DNA from: Flavobacterium sp. BFFFF2
GTDB lineage: Bacteria > Bacteroidota > Bacteroidia > Flavobacteriales > Flavobacteriaceae
Reading direction: 5' to 3'
Assembly: GCA_002256385.1 (NCBI GenBank)
Contig: NKJD01000006.1
Location: 1-64,000, forward strand
Length of the DNA stretch: 64,000 bases
How positions within the stretch are numbered: position 1 is the first letter of the stretch; each line of letters begins with the position of its first letter. Under the pieces are notes generated by a model. The model saw nothing but the letters and a program-made list of their open reading frames with translations. It did not search any database and was not told where the DNA came from. Below, piece after piece: positions 8,682 to 16,885 of this stretch. The position numbers and the translations under genes were made by a program.

Positions 8682-10376
8682 ATGTCAGACGATAAGAAAG
8701 TAATATTTTCCATGCAACGATTGAGCAAATCGTATCAGGGAAGTGACAAACAAGTATTAAAAAACATTTATCTCAGCTTTTTTTATGGCGCCAAAATTGG
8801 GATATTGGGTTTAAACGGATCGGGTAAATCATCTTTATTAAAAATCATTGCAGGCGTCGATAAAAACTACCAAGGCGATGTGGTATTTCAACCAGGCTAT
8901 ACGGTGGGTTATTTGGAGCAAGAGCCGCAATTGGACGAAACCAAAACAGTCATTGAAATCGTGCGCGAAGGTGTGGCTGATATCATGGCCATTTTGGAAG
9001 AATTCCATACCATCAATGACCAGTTTGGGTTGCCAGAGGTGTATGAAGACGCCGATAAAATGCAAAAATTGATGGACCGCCAAGCCGAATTGCAAGACAA
9101 AATTGACGCGGCTGGTGCGTGGGAAATTGATAACAAGCTTGAAGTGGCCATGGATGCCTTGCGCACGCCAGAGGCCGATACGCCTATTCATGTGTTGTCG
9201 GGCGGGGAAAAACGCCGCGTGGCTTTGTGCCGCTTATTGTTGCAACAACCCGATGTATTGCTACTCGATGAGCCTACCAACCACTTGGATGCCGAAAGTG
9301 TACTTTGGTTAGAGCAACATTTGGCCCAATATGCAGGAACCGTGATTGCGGTAACGCACGACCGGTATTTCTTGGATAATGTGGCTGGCTGGATTTTAGA
9401 ATTAGACCGTGGCGAAGGCATTCCATGGAAAGGGAATTATTCTTCTTGGTTAGAGCAAAAATCAAAGCGCATGGAGCAAGAAGAGAAAGTAGCTTCTAAA
9501 CGCCGCAAAACCTTAGAACGCGAATTAGACTGGGTGCGCCAAGGTGCCAAAGGCCGCCAAACCAAGCAAAAGGCTCGTTTGCAAAACTACGACCGTTTGC
9601 TGAATGAAGACCAAAAAGAACTGGAAGAAAAATTAGAAATATACATTCCCAACGGACCGCGTTTGGGAACCAATGTCATTGAGGCAAACGGTGTAGCCAA
9701 AGCATTTGGTGATAAATTGTTGTACGATGCACTCAAATTTACCTTGCCACAAGCGGGCATTGTGGGTATCATTGGCCCCAATGGCGCTGGTAAAAGTACC
9801 ATTTTCAGAATGATCATGGGCGAGGAGCAACCCGATGCCGGCAATTTCACCATTGGTGATACTGTTAAAATAGCGTATGTCGATCAAAGTCATTCCAACA
9901 TCGATTTAAACAAATCCATTTGGGAAAATTTCTCCGACGGGCAAGAATTGGTTATGATGGGTGGCCGCCAAGTGAATTCGCGGGCTTATTTGTCGCGCTT
10001 TAATTTTGCAGGCAGCGACCAAAACAAAAAGGTAGCTGCCCTTTCGGGTGGTGAACGAAACCGCTTGCATTTGGCCATGACGCTCAAAGAAGAAGGCAAT
10101 GTATTGTTACTCGATGAGCCAACCAACGATTTGGATATTAACACGTTACGGGCCTTAGAAGAAGGTTTGGAAAACTTTGCAGGTTGCGCCGTGATTATTA
10201 GCCACGACCGTTGGTTTTTAGACCGGGTTTGCACGCACATTTTGGCCTTTGAGGGCAACTCCGAGGTGTATTTCTTTGAAGGAAGTTTTTCTGAATACGA
10301 AGAAAACCGCCGCAAACGCTTGGGCACCGAAATCGTGCCAACCCGCCTTAAATACCGCAAACTGATTCGGAACTAG
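8682..10376 (+). CDS. ettA: Energy-dependent translational throttle protein EttA (ABC-F)
   Basis: The 564-residue cytosolic ABC-F protein has two ATPase domains and no membrane segment. The first Walker A is GLNGSGKS (43-50) with signature SGGEKRRVALCR and LLDEPTNHLD. The second is GPNGAGKS with SGGERNRLHLAM and LLDEPTNDLD. The linker between the domains contains the basic KRRKTLERELDWVRQGAKGRQTK-type region of EttA. EttA binds the ribosomal E site and gates elongation by ATP/ADP ratio. The C-terminus ends in the conserved RRKRLG...RLKYRKL tail. Confidence 0.95.
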   Translation: MSDDKKVIFSMQRLSKSYQGSDKQVLKNIYLSFFYGAKIGILGLNGSGKSSLLKIIAGVDKNYQGDVVFQPGYTVGYLEQEPQLDETKTVIEIVREGVADIMAILEEFHTINDQFGLPEVYEDADKMQKLMDRQAELQDKIDAAGAWEIDNKLEVAMDALRTPEADTPIHVLSGGEKRRVALCRLLLQQPDVLLLDEPTNHLDAESVLWLEQHLAQYAGTVIAVTHDRYFLDNVAGWILELDRGEGIPWKGNYSSWLEQKSKRMEQEEKVASKRRKTLERELDWVRQGAKGRQTKQKARLQNYDRLLNEDQKELEEKLEIYIPNGPRLGTNVIEANGVAKAFGDKLLYDALKFTLPQAGIVGIIGPNGAGKSTIFRMIMGEEQPDAGNFTIGDTVKIAYVDQSHSNIDLNKSIWENFSDGQELVMMGGRQVNSRAYLSRFNFAGSDQNKKVAALSGGERNRLHLAMTLKEEGNVLLLDEPTNDLDINTLRALEEGLENFAGCAVIISHDRWFLDRVCTHILAFEGNSEVYFFEGSFSEYEENRRKRLGTEIVPTRLKYRKLIRN

Positions 10377-10422
10377 GGGAGGGGTGATTGATTTTGAACA
10401 GCTTGAAATTTATTGTTTACCT

Positions 10423-11211
10423 ATGAAAAAAGCAGCATTTTTTTTATTTTCAATATGGTGTATTGGGATTGTAAACGGTCAAGAAAACTTTAAGGTTTTT
10501 TATACAGATGAAAGTAAAGTTAGCAACTATAAATTTGACAAATTTATTTTTGCTCATAATTTTTTTGCTGATGCTTTTTTTAGAACCGACTTGTATAATC
10601 AGTTAAATGCTAATGAGATGGCAGCGATAATTGAAACGGTGCGCCAAAAAATTTCAAAAGGCAATGCGATCAAATTTGAATTTCCGCAAAAGGATAAACC
10701 AAATGCACGTTTAATATTTTCCATTGAACCCGAAACAAAGGATGGTCCGATAATTATCCTTTCGACAAACTTTGACCAGAAAACAAGAAAATATACTGAA
10801 GACGATACCAATCATTTGGTAAGATGGTATTTTATAAAAGGCAATTTAGTCATATATCGGAAAAACTTATTCAGCAAGGAGGAAGAAGAAAAGTTTATCA
10901 AAGAAAATGAAACAGGCGATCTCGTGGAATTGTATATGTTTGATGAAATTATTCAAAACAATATAAAAGTTGAACCATTAATTAATCAAATGCTTGCCGA
11001 TATCAATGCGACAGCTATTCAAAAGTTATATGGATACCTTTATCAACAAGAGTATTTTCTTTCAATTAATAAAATGGATGAAGCTGAAAAAACGAACAAG
11101 GAACTCAACGAATTTTATAATAAAAATGAAGGAGCAGCCATTGAAAAGAGTTATTTAATAATTAAAAAAATGGCAAACGCTGAATTTGAAATCATGAAAA
11201 TACTTCATTAA
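10423..11211 (+). CDS. Secreted protein of unknown function
   Basis: The protein of about 262 residues starts at ATG 10423. A signal peptide (KKAAFFLFSIWCIGIVNG, cut before QENF) directs it across the inner membrane. The mature part is rich in Lys, Asn, Glu and aromatic residues, with no domain I recognise. Its C-terminal half looks helical (INKMDEAEKTNKELNEFYNK). An alternative start at 10384 would put a non-hydrophobic extension ahead of the signal and is rejected. Its base composition looks more AT-rich than neighbouring ettA, which may mean relaxed constraint or later acquisition. Confidence 0.65.
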   Translation: MKKAAFFLFSIWCIGIVNGQENFKVFYTDESKVSNYKFDKFIFAHNFFADAFFRTDLYNQLNANEMAAIIETVRQKISKGNAIKFEFPQKDKPNARLIFSIEPETKDGPIIILSTNFDQKTRKYTEDDTNHLVRWYFIKGNLVIYRKNLFSKEEEEKFIKENETGDLVELYMFDEIIQNNIKVEPLINQMLADINATAIQKLYGYLYQQEYFLSINKMDEAEKTNKELNEFYNKNEGAAIEKSYLIIKKMANAEFEIMKILH

Positions 11212-11366
11212 AATTGACATTTAACTGGAAACATTTTTTTTGCTTACTCAAGTAGCTATTAACGGGTATTTGGTATCAAGTTCCGCGTTGGTTTTCAACA
11301 GCGCCAACAAAATTATAATGAATTATTTTATTTCATGACATCCCATGAATCTAACAACAAATTAAA

Positions 11367-12689
11367 ATGAAAAATAAAATCAAACTTATTGTACTTGTTG
11401 GGTTCATGTTCAGCAGTTCATTTGCCCAACAATTAAACACTGCTAAACTTGATAGTTTGTTTCAAATTTTAGCAGCCAAAGATAAATACATGGGGAGCAT
11501 TGCCATTGCTGAAAATGGCAAACTTCTTTACACCAAATCCATTGGCAGCGTTGATTTGGCAACCAATACCAAGGCAAGTGCTTTAACCAAATACAGAATC
11601 GGTTCCATCTCCAAGATGTTCACGGCTTGTTTGGTTTTTAAGGCCATCGAAGAAGGGAAATTGACACTAAATCAAACAATTGACAGCTATTTTCCAACCA
11701 TTGAAAAAGCCAATAAAATCAGCATTGGCCATTTGTTGAATCACCGCAGTGGCATCCATAATTTTACCAATGATGACAATTATTTGACTTACAATACCGA
11801 GCCAAAAACCGAAGCACAAATGGTTGACATCATAGCCAAAGGCAAAAGTGATTTTGAACCCAATAGCAAGGCAGATTACAGCAATTCGAACTATGTTTTG
11901 TTAAGTTACATCCTCGAGAAAACATACAATAAAGCCTATAAAGACATTTTGACCAAAAAGATTATCAAGCCTTTGGGGTTAAAAAACACCTATTTTGGGG
12001 GCAAAACAGTCATTCAAAATAATGAATGCTATTCTTATAGTTTTGAAGAAACTTGGCAAAAAGAGGCTGAAACAGCGATGTCGATTCCGATGGGAGCTGG
12101 CGCAGTGGTATCAAACCCAACTGATTTGGTGATTTTTATTGACCAATTATTTGCCAATAAAATAATCAATGCCAGCAGTTTAGAACAAATGAAAACCATG
12201 ACAGACCATTATGGGATGGGTATTTTTCAAATGCCTTTTTACGACAAAATGGGATATGGTCATACGGGCGGCATTGATGGATTTACCTCTGTGCTTTCCT
12301 ATTTTCCGGGAAATAAATTAGCGGTTGCGATCACATCAAATGGGATGGTTTATGAAAACAACAATGTATTGGTAGCTGCTTTAAGTAGTTATTTTCATAG
12401 AAGTTTTAAGGTTCCCACCTTCAAAAAAATGGAGTTAACATCGGCTGACTTGGATCAATATTTGGGAGAATATGCCAATCCAACCTTTCCGTTAAAAATA
12501 AAAGTGACCAAAAAAGACACGCAATTATATGCCCAAGCCACTGGGCAATCTGCCTTTCCATTAGATGCCACCGAACAAGACACCTTTGAATTTATGGCGG
12601 CCAATATTAAAATGGAATTTAATCCGAAAGAGAATCAAATGTCGATTACGCAAAGCGGCAGAACAACGGTGATGACAAGGAAGCCGTAG
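11367..12689 (+). CDS. Serine hydrolase, class C beta-lactamase/D-Ala-D-Ala carboxypeptidase fold
   Basis: The 440-residue exported protein has a signal peptide of about 20 residues. The beta-lactamase (PF00144) catalytic set is visible: SISK (SxxK) in YRIGSISKMFTACL, YSN in YSNSNYVLLSYILE, and HTGG in GYGHTGGIDGFTS. The C-terminal 90 residues form an extra beta-rich domain common in Bacteroidota homologues. It acts in the periplasm or at the outer membrane, probably as an esterase or peptidase, and antibiotic resistance cannot be inferred. It is monocistronic, followed by a repeat-rich gap. Confidence 0.85.
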   Translation: MKNKIKLIVLVGFMFSSSFAQQLNTAKLDSLFQILAAKDKYMGSIAIAENGKLLYTKSIGSVDLATNTKASALTKYRIGSISKMFTACLVFKAIEEGKLTLNQTIDSYFPTIEKANKISIGHLLNHRSGIHNFTNDDNYLTYNTEPKTEAQMVDIIAKGKSDFEPNSKADYSNSNYVLLSYILEKTYNKAYKDILTKKIIKPLGLKNTYFGGKTVIQNNECYSYSFEETWQKEAETAMSIPMGAGAVVSNPTDLVIFIDQLFANKIINASSLEQMKTMTDHYGMGIFQMPFYDKMGYGHTGGIDGFTSVLSYFPGNKLAVAITSNGMVYENNNVLVAALSSYFHRSFKVPTFKKMELTSADLDQYLGEYANPTFPLKIKVTKKDTQLYAQATGQSAFPLDATEQDTFEFMAANIKMEFNPKENQMSITQSGRTTVMTRKP

Positions 12690-13078
12690 TCTTTTTAGAA
12701 GCAAGAGAAAAGAGCAAAGAAGAAAGAGCAAAGAATTTGAGGTTTGAGATTTGATTCCAAAGAGCAAAGACAGGGTCATAATTAAACGTCACTTCCTTTT
12801 GTTTCGTTATCAATTGCATCTGGTTTAGTTACTAGGAAAATCAGGCCGTAGACCTTGTTGCTTCAAAACAGAAAGACGCCAAGCATGGCGTCTCTACAGT
12901 TATCTTCAAAGGACATTCAATCATGCTAATTTTACCACGTTCAGCTTTAAAGCAATAGAGACGCCAAGCATGGCGTCTCTACATTTTCTATCTATTACAA
13001 CTTTCGACTTTTGACTTTCGACTTTTGACTTTCGACTTTCGACTTTTGACTTTTGACTTTTGACTTTCGACTTTCGAC
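12690..13078. repeat. Intergenic repeats: GCAAAGA-like units, two palindromes, CTTTCGA/CTTTTGA heptamers
   Basis: No gene is seen here. The gap holds AGAGCAAAGA-type units (12700-12775) and two copies of a perfect palindrome: AGACGCCA-AGCA-TGGCGTCT at 12874-12893, and AGAGACGCCA-AGCA-TGGCGTCTCT at 12957-12980. About 85 bp of heptamers (GACTTTC/GACTTTT) then run up to the DUF5723 stop codon. The heptamers are the reverse complement of the GAAAGTC units at 44745-45150. Confidence 0.8.
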
Positions 13079-14446
13079 CTATTTTAAGAAGCCCCAACGC
13101 ATGCCAAAGTATATATCGCCTTGTTTGCTGCTGCCCGACATGGATAAGGCCGAATTGGATCCAATGTAAAAACCGCCCAATCTGAGACCCAATCCTGCTT
13201 TGAAGCCATAGATTTCGTTTTGAGTTAATGGCGTATAAAGTTCAAAATAGCCTAATTGCAAGCGCGGTGTTAAAGTGTATATATTCTGTGCAGTGATTTG
13301 TGCATTTTGGCTATCGTCATTTAATTTTTGTTGCATAAAAGCGGAGCAATACAACACCCTGAAAATGCGGTAATCAACATACAAATTAATCACGGCAGGC
13401 AAATTAACCTTGAAATTTTTCTCACTTTCTACTTTGGTTAAGTAGCCGCTGTTTAATAATTGTTGTTCCACTTCAATCAAGCTTTTGGCGTTGTTGAATT
13501 GGTTCATGTCTAAGCCCTTAAATCCAGGTGATGCATTAGGAATATTAAGTGCATAAGTGGTGTTTTTGTTGTTGTCATCTTTAAAGGTCATGGCGCCCAT
13601 ATTCCTCACAGAAAATCCTGCGTTGAGCCTATAGTTTCTGCTGTCTTTGTTTTTCCAGCGGTAGTTCACCCCAAAATCGGCTGCTACGCCATTTAACCCA
13701 CCAAAAGCAGATTTGGTATAATCATTGGAATTGTTAAAGTCACTGGCTAAATTTCCAGAATACGAGAAGTTTACCAAGCCATGTGCGTTGTACAAGTACA
13801 CGGTGCTGTTGTCGCGCACAAAAGTACCCTTAAACTGATCAACCCCAATGTTGGCATACGAGCCTGGGTAAAGCAATTTTAATGTTCCGCCCGCGCTCAA
13901 ACGGTGGCTTCCTTTTTCAAAAACAACCCTTGAGGCAGACAAATTTACCTCGCTCCATACGGTTCCATTCATTCGTTGGTTGTAATTGGTCTGAACCGTG
14001 GTAGGGTTCCCATTAATGGCATTACTAATATCAGATAAACTAACCGCATCACCGATATGTACATCGGCATCAATGACGTTAAATTTGATAAAAGAGCGGG
14101 CGCCAATGCCAAAACCCCATTTGTGCACGCGGAAGGCAATGCCTGGCCAATTAATTTCTGAATCGACCCGAAAATTCACGGCATCACTTCCTTGAAACAA
14201 TGTTTTGTCAAGGCTTTTGTCTGAAAATATATCACTTAGGCCAATTTTATTATTCATGACGTTGGCACTAAAGCCCATAAAGTTCAATTCAAATCGGTTT
14301 GAAAGGTTCACCAATTCGGCCGGATTGATGTTGGCATTCAATAAACCAACTCGGTTTGAAGTAGCCAAACCCGCATAGTGTTCTTGGGCCTGTAAGCCAG
14401 AAAAACCCATGCAAACAGTGAGTAAAAAAGGAATAGTAATTTTCAT
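13079..14446 (-). CDS. DUF5723 family outer-membrane-type protein
   Basis: The protein has 455 residues with a signal peptide (KITIPFLLTVCMGFSGLQAQ). The mature part starts HYAGLATSNRVGLLNANINPAELVNLSNRFELN, the pattern of DUF5723 proteins, which recall PorP/SprF or FadL-like barrels. Repeated alternating hydrophobic strands and a final aromatic residue region (GDIYFGMRWGFLK) fit an outer-membrane beta-barrel. The role is unknown; some relatives are found with T9SS proteins, so a surface role is an inference. The stop codon abuts the simple repeats at 12990-13078. Confidence 0.75.
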   Translation of the reverse strand: MKITIPFLLTVCMGFSGLQAQEHYAGLATSNRVGLLNANINPAELVNLSNRFELNFMGFSANVMNNKIGLSDIFSDKSLDKTLFQGSDAVNFRVDSEINWPGIAFRVHKWGFGIGARSFIKFNVIDADVHIGDAVSLSDISNAINGNPTTVQTNYNQRMNGTVWSEVNLSASRVVFEKGSHRLSAGGTLKLLYPGSYANIGVDQFKGTFVRDNSTVYLYNAHGLVNFSYSGNLASDFNNSNDYTKSAFGGLNGVAADFGVNYRWKNKDSRNYRLNAGFSVRNMGAMTFKDDNNKNTTYALNIPNASPGFKGLDMNQFNNAKSLIEVEQQLLNSGYLTKVESEKNFKVNLPAVINLYVDYRIFRVLYCSAFMQQKLNDDSQNAQITAQNIYTLTPRLQLGYFELYTPLTQNEIYGFKAGLGLRLGGFYIGSNSALSMSGSSKQGDIYFGMRWGFLK

Positions 14447-14638
14447 GTGTTGTATGTTTTTGTTTAATTGTCAAATGGAAATCGTTTAATGGCTAGTGAG
14501 CCATTAATATGCTTTTTGCAGTTCAGTTTAAATTGAATAGGTGGATCATTACAAAATGCCATTGATGGTAGTTTCGTAGATGAATCAATTTCAAAGATAA
14601 TAAAAATTGGTAAAAAAATTAAGAAATCATTAACGCCT

Positions 14639-15340
14639 CTACAAAAGAATTTCACGCCATAACGCGTCGTGCTCGGGCTTTGCCTCTAATTGAATGCGTT
14701 CTTTGGTTACTGGATGGGTAAAAATTAACCGTACGGCATGCAGTGATATGCCCCCGTCAGGATTGCTTCGATCGGCCCCATATTTCAGATCGCCTTTAAT
14801 TGGAAATCCAATGGCTGCCAATTGTGATCTAATTTGGTGGTGGCGGCCTGTATGTAAATGAACTTCTAAGCAACTGTAGTTGTCCAATTGTTGAATGACT
14901 TTAAAGTCTAAACGGGCTTCTTTGGCGTCGTCAACCGGTTTTGGATAGGCTTTTGACGTATTGTTTTTTGGGTTTCTTTTCAAATAATGAATAAGGCTTT
15001 GTGCAGTCGGATTGGGACAGCCTTTTACCATGGCCCAATACGTTTTCTCCGTTTCTCGGTTCTTGAATTGTTCATTCATCCGAGTTAAAGCTTTTGAGGT
15101 TTTGGCAAACAAAACAATGCCCGAGGTGGGCCTATCAAGCCGGTGAATGACCCCTAAAAAAACGGCGCCGGGCTTGTCGTACGTTACTTTGAGGTAGTCT
15201 TTGATGATGTCCGATAAAGGCGCATCGCCCGTTTCATCGCCTTGTACCAAATCGCCCACCCGCTTTTGTACAGCTATCAGGTGGTTGTCTTCAAAGAGAA
15301 CCAACAAGTTGGAAAGTTCGGTACGTGTGGTAGTTGTCAA
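14639..15340 (-). CDS. RluA-family RNA pseudouridine synthase
   Basis: The 233-residue protein isomerises uridine in rRNA or tRNA. HRLDRPTSGIVLFAKT carries the catalytic Asp. YWAMVKG, EVHLHTGRHHQIRSQLAAIGFPIKGDLKYG and LHAVRLIFTHP are the other family blocks. No S4 domain is present, so it is the short type (TruC/RluC-like) and its target site cannot be named. The start is TTG 15340, two bases beyond the panB stop; no ATG occurs before the first conserved strand. It is therefore in one operon with panB. Confidence 0.88.
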   Translation of the reverse strand: MTTTTRTELSNLLVLFEDNHLIAVQKRVGDLVQGDETGDAPLSDIIKDYLKVTYDKPGAVFLGVIHRLDRPTSGIVLFAKTSKALTRMNEQFKNRETEKTYWAMVKGCPNPTAQSLIHYLKRNPKNNTSKAYPKPVDDAKEARLDFKVIQQLDNYSCLEVHLHTGRHHQIRSQLAAIGFPIKGDLKYGADRSNPDGGISLHAVRLIFTHPVTKERIQLEAKPEHDALWREILL

Positions 15341-15342
15341 AT

Positions 15343-16161
15343 TTAGTATTGTTCTTGGGAATTTGGAAAATCTTTCGATTTCACATCTTGCACATATTGG
15401 CTGATGGCCACATTCATTTCTTCAAACAAATTCATGTATCGGCGTAAAAAACGTGGACTAAACTCGTGTGTCATGCCCAACATATCGTGTACCACCAACA
15501 CTTGGCCATCGACCCCACCGCCTGCGCCAATGCCTATTACTGGAATCGAGATGGCTTCGGCCACCTTCGTAGCCAAATTGGCTGGGATTTTTTCCAAAAC
15601 CAAGGCAAAACAACCCAAACGTTCTAATAATTTGGCATCTTCAATCAGTTTATCTGCTTCTTCTTCTTCGCGTGCCCGCACAGTATATGTGCCAAATTTG
15701 TAGATTGACTGGGGCGTTAAACCCAAATGCCCCATCACTGGGATGCCTGCATTTAATATCTTTTTAATACTATCTTTTATTTCACTGCCACCTTCCAATT
15801 TCACGGCATGTCCACCGCTTTCTTTCATAATTCGGATGGCCGAACGCAAAGCTTCTTTGGAATCAGATTGGTAACTGCCAAAAGGCAAATCAACCACCAC
15901 GAGTGCTCTTTCAATGGCACGTACCACCGAACTGGCATGGTAAATCATTTGGTCGAGGGTAATGGGCAAGGTGGTTTCGTGGCCAGCCATTACGTTACTG
16001 GCCGAATCGCCTACTAAAATGACATCCACTCCTGCCTGATCGACAATTTTCGCCATCGTATAATCGTAGGCGGTGAGCATGGAAATTTTTTCACCATGAA
16101 CCTTCATGTCAAACAATGACTTGGTGGTAATGCGTTTGTAATCTTTTTTGGCTACCGACAT
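15343..16161 (-). CDS. panB: 3-methyl-2-oxobutanoate hydroxymethyltransferase
   Basis: The 272-residue PanB transfers a hydroxymethyl group from 5,10-methylene-THF to alpha-ketoisovalerate, the first step of pantothenate and CoA synthesis. Family blocks: [37 protein letters not shown] (metal and substrate site), [50 protein letters not shown] and FSPRFLRRY. The length is normal. It is the first gene of the panB-pseudouridine synthase pair. Confidence 0.95.
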   Translation of the reverse strand: MSVAKKDYKRITTKSLFDMKVHGEKISMLTAYDYTMAKIVDQAGVDVILVGDSASNVMAGHETTLPITLDQMIYHASSVVRAIERALVVVDLPFGSYQSDSKEALRSAIRIMKESGGHAVKLEGGSEIKDSIKKILNAGIPVMGHLGLTPQSIYKFGTYTVRAREEEEADKLIEDAKLLERLGCFALVLEKIPANLATKVAEAISIPVIGIGAGGGVDGQVLVVHDMLGMTHEFSPRFLRRYMNLFEEMNVAISQYVQDVKSKDFPNSQEQY

Positions 16162-16297
16162 AGTGTTAAAATTGGGGAGTAAATATACTAAAATTACCCG
16201 TTGGGCGTTATTAGGAAAATATTAAGTTGTCAATCGTTTTCGATTGCCGAATTTTCAACATTTTTGCTTTAAAATTGCTAACATAATAAAAATTGCT

Positions 16298-16786
16298 ATG
16301 ATAACTAAAAGATATTGGAAAATGGTGAGCCCGGACCGCTTTGCCCTTTACCACGAAGACACCATGGTGGGCCGTATGGTGATTCAATCACATACCCGCC
16401 AACCCCAAGCTGTTTTTGAAACGGGCACCAAAACCTACTATTTAAGCCGCAGCGGTTTATTGGCACACCAATTGGTGATTGACGATACGCAAGAGAACCG
16501 CGTGCTTAAACAAAAGGGTGGGATGTTTGGGACCGATTCTACTTTGATTTTGGGGCAAAGACAATTGCACTGCCGCATTAAAAATACGCCTTTGGCCACT
16601 TTTAGCATTTTTGACAATGACAAAGAATTGCTGCAATACCGCATTACCTCCGAATTGGTATTAGATATTAAAGTAGCAGCCGGTGAAGAAAATTACTTGC
16701 TCGATTTCTTTTTGTTCTATAATGTGTTGCCTATTTTACAAGAACAAACGACTTTTGTGGCATTTAGACAGTCACAAGCACAATAA
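16298..16786 (+). CDS. Conserved-looking protein of unknown function
   Basis: The protein of about 162 residues begins MITKRYWKMVSPDRFALYHED at ATG 16298. It has no signal peptide and no long membrane helix. Alternating short strands (MVGRMVIQ, AVFETGTKTYYLSRSG, LHCRIKNTPLATFSIFDN) suggest a beta-rich fold, loosely reminiscent of LURP-one/Tubby-like proteins, but I do not recognise the family. An upstream in-frame start at 16244 lies in AT-rich non-coding-looking sequence. It stands alone and is followed by a strong two-way terminator. Confidence 0.65.
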   Translation: MITKRYWKMVSPDRFALYHEDTMVGRMVIQSHTRQPQAVFETGTKTYYLSRSGLLAHQLVIDDTQENRVLKQKGGMFGTDSTLILGQRQLHCRIKNTPLATFSIFDNDKELLQYRITSELVLDIKVAAGEENYLLDFFLFYNVLPILQEQTTFVAFRQSQAQ

Positions 16787-16818
16787 CATTTTGATTCATT
16801 TTCTCATAAATACATGAG

Positions 16819-16862
16819 AAAAAAAACCAACATCATTTTTAAAACGATGTTGGTTTTTTTTA
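16819..16862. terminator. Bidirectional terminator between the unknown gene and alaS
   Basis: AACCAACATC and GATGTTGGTT form a 10-bp stem around a short loop. A-runs lie on one side and T-runs on the other, so it can stop transcription from both converging genes. Confidence 0.9.
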
Positions 16863-16885
16863 TGAAGAAATGTTTTAAAAAGTGC

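Noticed and set aside
11367..12689. Antibiotic-resistance beta-lactamase
   Set aside because: The fold and SxxK/YxN/HTGG motifs are shared by esterases and peptidases, and the extra C-terminal domain is typical of general serine hydrolases. Nothing in the context indicates resistance.
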